From contig NMRA01000551.1 of the NCBI GenBank assembly GCA_002633005.1, positions 1-64,000 of the forward strand: DNA of 64,000 bases, read 5' to 3'. The notes beneath the pieces are model-generated. The model ran no database searches, had not been told where the DNA came from, and was given only the letters and a program-made list of their open reading frames with translations. This document shows positions 46,406 through 58,400 of this stretch, piece after piece (the stretch's first letter is position 1; every line of letters begins with the position of its first letter). The DNA comes from Phoronis australis. Its lineage: Eukaryota; Phoronida; Phoronidae. A program made the position numbers and the translations under genes.

Positions 46406-49400
46406 CTATGTGAAAAGGCCTCGACATAAGATCCAATCGCATCATTGCACAGTAGAATATATGGTTCATAAGCTATTATCTACTCAAACAACAGACAGGG
46501 AAAAAATTGTCAAAAAATTTAAGTTACACGTGAAAGAATGATGAAATTCATGACCAGTCCAACTGGTTCTTGAAGCAAGTGGCAGGCACGGGGAACATTT
46601 GCGTCACTGCAATGTGTTTGCAGCTTGAAGTACACTCACCCCTATGCAAACCAACAGGGACTCCACTCGCATCCACACCGGGGCCCCACATTCATTGGTA
46701 AAACTTGATACTACGTTGGGCGAGGTGTGAAATTCTGTTGCTCGGAGTGTGGTCAAAAATTTGTGACCAGGGGGTAGAAATTCGACTGGAGACGACGGAG
46801 AGCGGTCAGTTCAAATTATCAGGGAAGCCAAATTTCCGATAGCTTAGGGATATGAGAAGGTTATGTAGAACCTAAGAAAAACGTCGAAATGTGGCGAACA
46901 TCGGAGTATCATGGCTCATAAATGGTAATCAGATCGATACTTTTTCATACCACTCTTTGTATAAAACGTTGTAAGGAATATCTTTATTTCGGCCTTTGCA
47001 TAAAAGGCTATCAAAAATGCATTTTAGGACATTGATGAAAAATTAAATCGAAACTTGCATTAAACGAAAGCGAAAGGATAAAAATGTAACAGCGTTTCTG
47101 AAATTTCATCTTCAACCTAAATTTGATGCCGTTACTTTGTTATGAGTGTATCTTTCTTTTTTTTGCTGAATTACTAAAAAGAAATGGTCACGCGACACTA
47201 TTATTGAAAAATTGGTCTGAAGTTGAAAATCAAAGTCTACAGTCTTTCTAATTTCAGAAAAACCTGTTTTTGCAGAGTTCTGTACACATTTGGCTTCATG
47301 CCAGACTTGTCGATCAGGTAAACATCAAGTTGAAGTTATACTGCTTCCAAGTATTATCCACATATTCTTGCTCTTACCTTTGTAGGACACTATATGCCCT
47401 GGTCCAGGAAGCTTTACACTTGCGTCAGCTCCGTAATTGTAGAGTGGGTTATCGGTTGTTTCATAGATGTTTTCGTCATTCAATGGAGGCGCCAAGTGTT
47501 TCCTAGAATAATGTTGTCATAGTAGTTTTTGTAACCGCATTGTTTTAGATAATCAGCGAACCATCTATTAATGAACTGGTTCCCAAAGGCGACTATCAAC
47601 ATGTCAGAACCAGCCGTGAAATGTACCCTCGCGGTAAACTTGAGAGCAGCGTTGCCCCCCAGCGCTGCTTGTGCTGTCGTTGTCGACTACGGAAGTCGGT
47701 CGCGCGCCAGGTGGCGAGACCGTCTCCGGCTATGCGATGCACTTATTGAATAATTCATGCGTGCGTAGTTTATAGCAATCTCGAGTTGATAGGCTGTCGT
47801 TAAACTATTACAGTAACAGGCCATTAAGTGCATCTCATGCGCGAAACCATGGAGGGGTAGAAAACGAGACAAAAGTCCACTAAAAGGCAGGAACTACCAA
47901 AACTCTATGAATGCACAATTCATGGCTCTAAACGTACCCCGTGAATGTTAGTAAAAGGTCCAAATTGTTAAAAATTCGAGCCCCCCATTTTTAGGCTGGG
48001 TGAGCGCATGCTTCTACACAGACATATATTCTGAAACTTTACCTTCTTTTTGCAGAAACGATAGCTATGAACACAATTATCACGGTAAATAATAGGATGC
48101 CGGTGGCCACTATTATCCAAATGTCTGAAAATGAAAAAAATCTGTATTATCATCGCCCTTTACTGGATCTAGTTTCTGCAGTCAATGTTCAATCGTAAAC
48201 TTGGAAAAGATTTGTTTAAAATTAAAGTTTTGTAAACTTTAAATTTTCGATCTTACTGGAGGTTCGATATTTGATCCTGTAAGCAAAAGAAAAACAGAAA
48301 AATAAGCCGACGTGTTTCGTGAAGCTATTTGCTACTACTTTAAAAAGGAGTTTAGCAACCAATGCTTTGGCGAGTTTTGATTGCATCGTTGTAGACCTGA
48401 GGACGAAAAATAGCTCGGATCAGTAAACGTCGCATCGTTTAAACTAAACATGAACTCGTCGTCGCAGTGATAAATTGATTTCAAAGGATTTCTCAAAAAT
48501 GCAAAGCACTTGTAAACAAAACATAGCACCAGCAATGAATAAAAAACGTTTTGAGGTTATCGTCATTCATACGCACAAGTGTCATTTTGTTGCTGAGCGC
48601 CAATATTCCAAGTCGCACCATTTGTCGTCTGTTGTACCGCCGTGGTCACATGATAGTCCTTTGTAAATGGCCCTTGCTCAGGAATTTCAGCAGTTTTTTG
48701 ACGCACGGTTGTTTGCAATGAATTTATTGTCACAACCCTCGTGTCACGTGACAATGTAGACCCAGTAGTATAACTAAGAGTATAATTCCCAGTCGTCCAT
48801 TTTCCGCTGCTCGGAGCCGGAGAACTGTCTAATCGTGACGTCAGTGATGACGTATACTGCATCTCAGAATTAGTAGATGACTGAATTTCCGCCTTCGTGG
48901 TATCTTTCCGTATAGCTGTTGTTGATCTTGTTGCTGTTGCTTTTGTTGCTGGTGTTGAAGCTGTGGTTGTTGTTGATGGTGATGTTGATGTTGAAGATGA
49001 GTTTGTTGTTTCGATTGACATGGTGTCTACATTTTGTGTGGATGCAGTTTGGATCGTTCCTGCGTCCGTAGTAGTACTTTCATCACTTGTCGTAGACAGC
49101 TGCATCGCTTTTGTTGAGGGTGATGTAGCTGAACGGGAAGTAAAAATAACTTTGAAAGTAACTGCACAATTTTTTTTCAGCTGTTTGACTGAATAACGCA
49201 TTTTAACTGACCAAAGGGCTAATCATCAGTCACATTCGCACGCATCATCCTATCAAATTGTTATTATGCCAATCCAACATTGACAAATGTTAAAAGATAT
49301 CAAAAATGTTCACACATATGACTAACACTTCAACCTTTATACAAGTACGTTGTGATCTATCACTTCAGCGCTCCTAGTGTACGGAACTCAAACTTACTTC

Positions 49401-52400
49401 ATCCTGTTTATGGGGCGAAAACTGAACATCGAATTAAGAAATTTCTCATAAAATCGTTTTTATAATATTCATTACCGTGATAGAATTCTATTTCTGTTAC
49501 CAATAAGATCATCGAATCCATCAGCGACTTAAGAAAACGCTAGAGAGTGTACCGAGGTTGACCAACCCTAAAATTTGTGAATTGACTATAACATGAGTTG
49601 CTCATACGACAACAATTCAACATCAGACGCACGTGATAATGGCCTAAACCGAAAGCATTTCATTTAAGAATTAAACATTCATATTCAATGAGGCAAAATG
49701 CAGCTTTAATTTTCAGTTTTACTGCGCGCAACCTACATTTTCCAACTGAAGTTCTTTCTAATGTAACTTAGCAACTTAACACTGCTTTAAGGAGCTTAAC
49801 ACCCTGGTTTGTTTTCATACTAGTTTACATACTGGCTACAATGTACAGTTTCGGTACACCATTCAACCAATTCCTTCAAGCCAATCAGGGCGCGGGAAAT
49901 TGTAAGAACTACGATCGTGCTCTATTTTGTCCCACTAATATTTAACTGTGTTGTCAACGAAAGCAGAAAGATGTTTTTTATGAGCTTGAGTCATTTACGG
50001 AGCAGACCAACAATTTAGGAGAATGGAGAAAGTGCTTACGGGTGCATCTTTCTGCTACATCTGTGGCAGATTGTCACCCACCTTTACAGTTCAACATAAT
50101 ATATAACTTTTGTAATTACCTATATCTGTAGTAGTTTAGTTTGTCATAATATATATGACCTTTATCTCATCTACATGTGTTGTTTCACTGTAAACTAGCT
50201 TCGGTATGTCTTCGCAGTTAGCGCATATAAAGGTATTTGGTAAACACCAAGATCACTCGGTAATATACGTCAGAGTTCACTTTCGCAACGTTTCGTTGCT
50301 AACAATTGATGTGAATTAGCCAAACATTCATATATGTAGAACGTGTAAGAATGGACCCCACGATTCAGAATTAAGGGTATATCTTTGTGTTAATTTCCGG
50401 CAGGGTTCTATATCAAAAAGACTTTGTAGTAGCAAAAACCCTTGCATGGGAGTTTCGGTCATATTCGTTTTGCGTTTGTGTAACAAGGAAAAGGTAACCA
50501 TAGTGGGCGGGGCCTACATATACGTTTGTGGGAACTATTCATAGAAATCTGCCCTCCACTTTGTTATTAGACTTCTCAGCTGAGCAAAAAATCGGGATAC
50601 TCACCAACACACCTGATGTCTTCTCCAACCCAGTTTCCGTCACTGTGACATTCTTTGGTGGTTGCGTTATCGTTGGCTATACGAAATCCTTTTTTGCACG
50701 CATACGAGACTTGACCACCTATAGAGAAGCGCTGTTTGTTTGACTGAACTTGGGAATGAATGGGAATGGGTGGCTGGCCGCATCCATCCACTTTATATGG
50801 TATAGAATCTACAGATCATTAAGAATATAATTGTGTGAATATCGAGCTATGCGCTTCACAAACACAGACTGATTCAATGATTAACGTGCGCAAGTTTCCT
50901 GGGACGAACTGTGCTTGGTTCCACCAACACATCATTTATCATTCTTAGTTTCAGTGTTTTACCTAAAAGATTCAAATATTCACAAATGTTATGAGTTAAG
51001 ATGAACTGCTAGCAAGTGCTGAAACTAACGTAAAACAAGTTGAAAGAAAGTCATCCTTCTTTCACTATTTAAAAACGGTGTTTGAATTCTCGATTCTGAC
51101 ATTATTGCTTCAGTACTATTTTGACACCTCCGTTGTTTTCCATGACGATTATGTTACGTTGTTGGAACTTTGAAACTAAACAGGCATAGTGAACACTCAT
51201 TCTACTCACCTTGGCTTTATTTTTTAAGAACTGGTGTGACCGCGTGGCAAGTTTTTAGTTGTACACCATTTACCAAAAAAACGCCTGAGGTAAGCAAAAT
51301 TGGTGCAGCTAATTTTCCTCAATCCACTTTCGCTGGCGCAGTGATACGATATAAAAAGCAGAATATAGGGTAATTTTGAAAGACTTTTATCAATGTCATG
51401 AGTCATGTTTTGAAGCCCTTTTTCAGTATAGATATGGGACACAACTCCATATCTTGCTATAACCATGGACATCACTTCCTGCCAAGTATAGCTATAGCCT
51501 TAGATTTGGAAAGGAAGCTACACCCTCCTAGCCCGGCTAAAAAGGCGATTGCCCAAGGGCATCTGTTCTTGTGAAACGGGGGAGAGGGCTCGCACCGCTG
51601 GTGCGTGTAAGATTGTGGTTATAACCTATATTTTCACTCAGTGACGCCAATCAGAAGGTTATTCTACCTTTGCAAACCACGGTGTTTAAATTCTCGTTTG
51701 TTCGTGAAAATGAATGCGTTCCTGGACACTTTTTTCTTTAATGTTATGTGGGACCTTATGGACAACTCTGTGGGACCTTATGGACAACTCTGTGGGACCT
51801 TATGGACAACTCTGTGGGACCTTATGGACAACTCTGTGGGTCTTTATGGACAACTCTGTGTATTTAAACTAATATCTACTAGACTACAGACTTTCACTCT
51901 TTAAAAATATGTTTTCTAAAAGTAAAAACTTGCAGAATTTGATATATCACTTTATACCAATCTGTCGTTAAATAGATCATGTGACCAGTTTTTTTTTTGT
52001 AAAACTTAGCAAAAAAGAAAGGTTCATTCATTCATTTCATTAAAAACCTAAACGTCCTGTTGTTGATAGATCCTCACATAAAAGTGGGACATTTTAATTA
52101 AACTACAGCGTTTTGGAGACTAATGCAAAAAGTACATCGTTTTAAAATTCCATATCAATCCGATCATCCATTTCGGATATGTGATGTTTCAAATTTGGCT
52201 AAAATTGAACATTTTTCTATGGTCCTACATAATTTTAAGTAACAAGACGTAGATTTCAGAATGAGTCAAGCCGCAGACCAAACCATCTAAAATTAGTTGA
52301 TTCAGACCACAAGTGTGGTTATCGAACCCTTACCCAGGCCATAGAAAGGTTGAAACGGTGCCAAAAACCACCGCTCTCCACAAAGTTCAACCTTACACAG

Positions 52401-55400
52401 TAAAACATTAACGATGCACAATCTTTTACCACGGAAGCTGAACTGCAACCTTACACAGATACACTTGGCCAATCACTTCCAGAAAGGTTCAAGTTCCGTG
52501 GTAAGGGCTATGGGTGCGAGGTAAACGATTTTACGTTGCATGGTAAATGCTTTTGGAGTGTGTTATCCCTGGAGATTTTCTCCGCAAAGGATTTTGGTTC
52601 GTGTTCCGACAGCCTGTGGTAACGCTATTATAACTTTGAAAAAATATTAGGTTCATTGACGCATAGTTGTAGCAAAGGCTCTCCATTCATGGAGTAATAA
52701 GATACCGAAGAGAACATGATTATCTTACCATATTTACAGATATAGTGTCGCTGAGTGTTACAGATGTCCAAGTGAAGTCGACGAGTCGTAGCAGAAATGT
52801 AAACACAGAACTCGCTTGTTTTGGTGGTACGATGAGCCCACAAACGATCGTCGATCAATTGACCTTGTGGACAAAAAATGTTTTTATAATTAATTTTTAA
52901 CTACGTAGCGTCAGAACACCAAGCTACACAAAGGAAATTTGCACGAGAAACAGTAGAAGAAATAGCAATTTAACTGATTTCCTCTTGTTGTGTGTGCGAA
53001 AAGAGGCGCTCCGTTCTGTTGCGACATGCACGAGCATCGTAACAAAATACTTTAAAGCCAAAAACTCTCCTTCCTGGACTTTATTATTTTTAAATAATAA
53101 AGTCCAGGAAGGAGCGTTTTTGGCTTTAAAAGCATATCTGGCAAGGGTTGAATTCTAACATGATGTCTTATTTGAAACGACATTTTAAATGGGCTTCAAA
53201 CATCAAGTCTCGTTTTCTACCCCTACTGTGCTCTTCAAGTGCGACCGTGTGGCAATACTATCAAGAGCGATTCTCAAAAACTGAAACATTGACATCGGAT
53301 AGCATTAGATTTATAGCACAAACCGTTATATGTATATCATATTAATTTTTTCCTATCCCTAAGACAGTAGAAAGTTTGCTTACCCGTGCCCCATTGTCCG
53401 CGTGGGGGCGCTGTCCTGTTCCACTTAGCACCAATCCAGTAGCTGCCAAAATATTTTCTCTCACTTTTTATTACAGCAACAATCTTGTTGTGAGTGTTTT
53501 CATCATTGATCTCTGCAAGGAACCCGTCTTGCTTTTCACACGCATCGGCACTGCTGAACCACGAATTTCCGAGCGCCGAGCAGGTCGTGATCGTGCACAA
53601 TTGGTCATCATCGTGACCGTTCAGTACGTAACAGTTGTCATTGTAGAACACACACTTCTTGATATCGTTCTGGCACCTCTTTGTACAAGCCTCTGACGAG
53701 TCATTCGCTAAAACAAGAATTATACCGAAAGTGTTCTCTTCTTTGATATTTACTCCAAGCTAAGCGCAACCGTTCATCTGTCAACATTTATCTCTTTTCA
53801 AAGAGTACATAAAACTTGTTGGTGAGCATATCAATAATAAATATAAAACCATAGTGATATTAACAACTGAATCTGGTCTGCTGGATTACTTTTTGATTTC
53901 CTAGATCTTCGGAGACCGCTGTTACGTGGTACCTCGAAACTGCCTCTGTACTCTCGCTCGATGACGAGGACAATTTGAATTTGGTGCCACCTAGCTTGTT
54001 GAGAGAATGTTGTATGGTTGTGATGTAAATAGCCTCCAGTATACCTATCTCAAAGCAGCTCTTTTTTCTGCGCAGGGTCTCGACAGGGACAACAGTATAG
54101 AGGCAGTTTCGAGATCCTCACGTGACCAAAGCTCCCGCGACTAATCACAGTCAACATCCCATCGAAGGAGTCGAGAGATCTCCCAATATCTAGGAAATCA
54201 AAAAGGTAATCCACCAGACCAGTTTTAACTGTTAATATTATGAACATTCCTGGATGGCTCAAGGTCTACACTTTATAATAGAACCACAGTGATAATATTA
54301 TGAACATTCCTGGATGGCTCAAGGTCTACACTTTATTATGGAACCATAGTGATAATATTGTGATACTCATGGGTGAAGTCGAGTGATTGTCGTGATGTCA
54401 GCAATGAACTGGACCAAGTGAAAACACCTTTTTCATGGTATTGTGAGGGGTGCGTGCCAATGGAAACCTACTGGGTGTAGACAAACCCTCTTCTTCGCTT
54501 GTCGTAACCACTTATATTTCGTTGGCACTAAAGGAACCGCGTATTGATATGATAAGAGTTCCCGTGCCAATTCCCTCCGTTGTTCATCAATTTAACATCC
54601 GATCGTCACCCGCTGTGGCCACCTGTTTCACCACTTCCGCCGGTCGCCACCAGTTTCACTTGCTTGGAAGTCGTCAAGTGTATTCTCTGCAAATTGCAAT
54701 TTGACTCGCAAAACAACCATTTGTTCTGCAAATCTACAATTCAGGACTGTGTTGGATTTACTTCACGAGGACCTAACGCAAGAGGGCGTCTTTCGCGTAA
54801 AATGTTAAATTGATTGATACACAACGAACAGCCACATATCGGGTGTACCAATAGAACTTTACAATATTCAGCCGGTTGCACATTTTTACCAGTATGAGCA
54901 CTGTGATTTCTATATAGTCTGTTATAATAAGAATAACTACAACAAATTTCATAACAATAACACGAAAACATTGGCTGAAGAATAAAATAACATTAAAATA
55001 CAGGCGGCTGAAGGTGAAATCATCGTTGTACCATTCAGTATTTCAAACATTCAGATGTGTGAAATTAGGGCTTCACAAGTGCTTCAATGACATTTTAGCT
55101 TTACCACAGCAAACGTAAGATTACAACAAGCTTAACATATTTCTCACAACCTTAACTTAAGTGACGGCTTCTGGTTACTTTTTCCACAAAACACGCCTCA
55201 ATAATTGTCCTTCCCTGCTGCTCTGAAAACCATGATTGAAGTTGCATTTCGCCCCATTTAGCTGGCTAAAGTAAAGATTGAGTTAGGTCTTTTGCTATTT
55301 CATTTACCAACAAGAATATCGAATCGATTACCAACTCTCAAAAACACTTCAAGCTTTATTGGTGTTTGCCAACCCTAAAATTGCACATTCCAAAATGGCG

Positions 55401-58400
55401 CCTATACACATCGCCTGAAGGTGACTAGTCGTGGTAACGGAAGTGCTATCCTATCGTGGTAAGGAATATTATGAGTTTAAAATGCTTAATTGGACTTTTT
55501 AGGCAGCTTAACAAGGCGAAATGAAGGTTTAACTGAACGACAAATACTGTTGATACATTTGTATGATTATGAGGGCATATTGTATTGAATTTTTGAATGA
55601 AGTGTGTATTTTCTCTATTTGTGTGATATTTAAAGGCTACTGTTTCGCGAGTGAGGTTCTGTGCTTTGCAGCCTATCCTAGCGAAATGGCAGCCAACGAA
55701 ATGATTGGTCAGCTGGGTTGAAGTGTTGAATTGTGGGATCGAATTCACTGTTTCCCTTCACTAAGTAAAGATTTCTCGCCGCTAGTGCAAGCTACATTCT
55801 TGTGGTATACGGAACACATCCCTGTTCCATGTGGGTGTACGGTATTGTGACAGCCAGGCAGACAGGCAGACAGGTGAGGGTTATTTTGATAGATAGCAGG
55901 CTTTAACTGTAGTGATTGAAACTGAAATTCGCAGCAAAATAAATTTCGGTCACTTTGTCCAACTTTATAGTTCAGTGAAGCAGATGAAAAATAAGAATGT
56001 CACAACTGGGCAGCGTTCAGTAGACACGAGAACCTCGCAAAAACGCATGATCACGCAGAACGTGGCGAGATTTCGTCATGCATTACAAGTGAAACATTTG
56101 ACATAACTAGCTGTGCTCGCATCCCTGAGTTGGTACATGTGGTGGCAACAACTTACGAAATTGACAAATGAACTTGGACAGAACTCCATGTTGTTCTCGA
56201 GTGTCTCCATGTTCATCATTCCACTTATACCCTGCGTTGCCTTTCTGTCCATACCACAACATGATGTACTCTTCCTTGGAACCAACATCGTTGGGTTCGT
56301 TTGGTGCCCAATTGAAATACGTCAACTCTTTACCTACAAGTAAAATGAAAAGAACGTAATGTAGGATTTCAAAAACGATGGTCGCATATTTATACATTAT
56401 CATATATCAACGATTCAATCTGATGCCCTTAAAAGGTCACTAAATCTTGCTAATGGATCATTGATCACAGATTACATTTCATGATTCTTGGTGGGTGGCC
56501 TTTCCTCCCGGCCCAGTTGAAGTGTACTTGGGCTAAAAAGGTAGGTCACGCTTGCCCGTTTATCAGACTTTGAAAGGACTTGTCAGTTTTTACTCCAAAA
56601 TTTTGAGGTTTATCTAGGGTTATAAAGCATTATTTTGCTTCAGAGAATTGGATGGAAATGTCATTTTTAATATCTGTTCATAGGCCAAAATCTGGTTTGA
56701 TCATAATCCTTTTAGGCATGCGTTCGCATAACATGCGTTCTGTACACGGAAAACTGTTGAAATTACAGCAGGTTGAGACTTGGAGTTTTTTTCCTTTTGA
56801 TACACCCGGTATATCTTGGAAATAATTATATTTTAGCTTTAAGCAAGACCTTAATAGCTGATTTTCGAAATAGCCACGCCATATTGAAATTCACTCTTCC
56901 GCCAGACGGTGATCAGGACACTGAGGCGTTCAGTGCTACATACAGATCTCATGTAAAGAGGACGGGAGATTTCAACTTCTGCTATTATAATGACTGTAAA
57001 TTTCCATTACTTTGTGACGGGGGAAACAACTCACGGGAAAAGGCAAACATCTTGAAATATCCATGGATGAAGGACATCATTCATGTACTCACTGCGAAGA
57101 AGAAATCCGCAGCTGGGAAGTCAGTGGCTGCGACTGATAAAGCTGGGGAATGTCGAGTCCAGCCGATAGATTCGTGTGTGTGTTTGGTACATTTCACTGG
57201 TGGTGCTGGTGCCACAGAACAACACCCGTGTTCAGCTTTTGTTTCAATAAAACAATTTCAAAAGGTCGTTTTCAACTCGGCTCGTCCTTTTTGTCCACCG
57301 AATCAGGATCAAGCGGAAGCATCTTTTGTGCTACCATTTATCTCGAGAGGGCGCTAATGACTATTTTACAACACTGTTTAGGCTACCCAAACGGGTTTTT
57401 TATCTTAAATTCTTAATAGTGTTAAGAAGAGGCGCACGAAGGGATCTGAAAAGCTTAAGTCCATACTTTTTAGCGCTGGCGTGTTTGTACAGCTTTATAA
57501 AAGTTTCAATTCCAATAGTCACATAAGCGTTAGGTAAATGTGCGGCGACAAGCCTGTCCTACAGGTCTTTAACACAAGTAGATGACTGGATAATTCAAAT
57601 TTGAATTTTATGTACCAACACTAAAGTTAAGAATTTGTGTTGGCAGATAAGAGTCGACTGACAAGCAACTTCATTCATGACTGATAAGATCGTGGTTATT
57701 TCAAGAATGGGGTGTTTTTTTTTTGCATTTTTCGCATTACTTGGTATTTGATACTCAACGGCATTCTCTGTCTGAAAAACAATTAATTGATGTATTGTGA
57801 ATTGCCGGCGTGTAAACCATTTTATCCATCTAATGATTCAGAGGTGACAGGTTGTTTTTTACAACTCACACCCATACTTTTGACTTGGAATTTTGTTTTT
57901 GAAAACTAGCCAAACTTTTCACAAAGTTCAAAAAATGATTGCCTTTTAAACAAATTTGTGGTTACCAACAAAGTAATTTATGTTGTTTTATACAAAAGTG
58001 AAGTTCTTGGATAAAATAAAAAAATCCGCGATTAATGTTTTTTACGCAATTTAAATCAAAACCTGCCAAGAGATTTCTTACCACTCGTCCAAAACCAGCG
58101 TTTCACTGCTTTTCCGTCTACCCAGAACTCGCCTTGTGTATTATTCAAAATCTTCATCGTCAGCTGCGTTAACGTCCAGTTGCTCGAAATGGAAAGGAAT
58201 TTTCCTTTTCTACCATCATTGCATGACCACTTGGCTTCCTTCCAATTTCTCATTTCTTGAACGATCTGCATACAAATTCCGTTGCTGACAAGAACACCTT
58301 CGTGTGGACACCTTGGTGATCCTACAAAAAACATTGAATTCCAGTAGACGTGACGTCAGATTGCGAATATCAATGTCAACAATCATAAGTTCGAGCCTTT

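Larger units (their letters stand above)
53708..56156 (-). other. Receptor A intron 4
   Basis: 2.4 kb with a 60-bp tandem duplication and a MITE (listed separately). No exon seen. Confidence 0.6.

Noticed and set aside
46005-46469. Treating the whole 154-codon tail frame from 46469 as one gene start
   Set aside because: The first 21 codons lie upstream of a good acceptor. The exon starts at 46405 and joins the NPLY exon in phase.
48897-49196. 99-codon plus-strand Val-rich frame
   Set aside because: Shadow of the Receptor A Ser/Thr-rich stalk exon.
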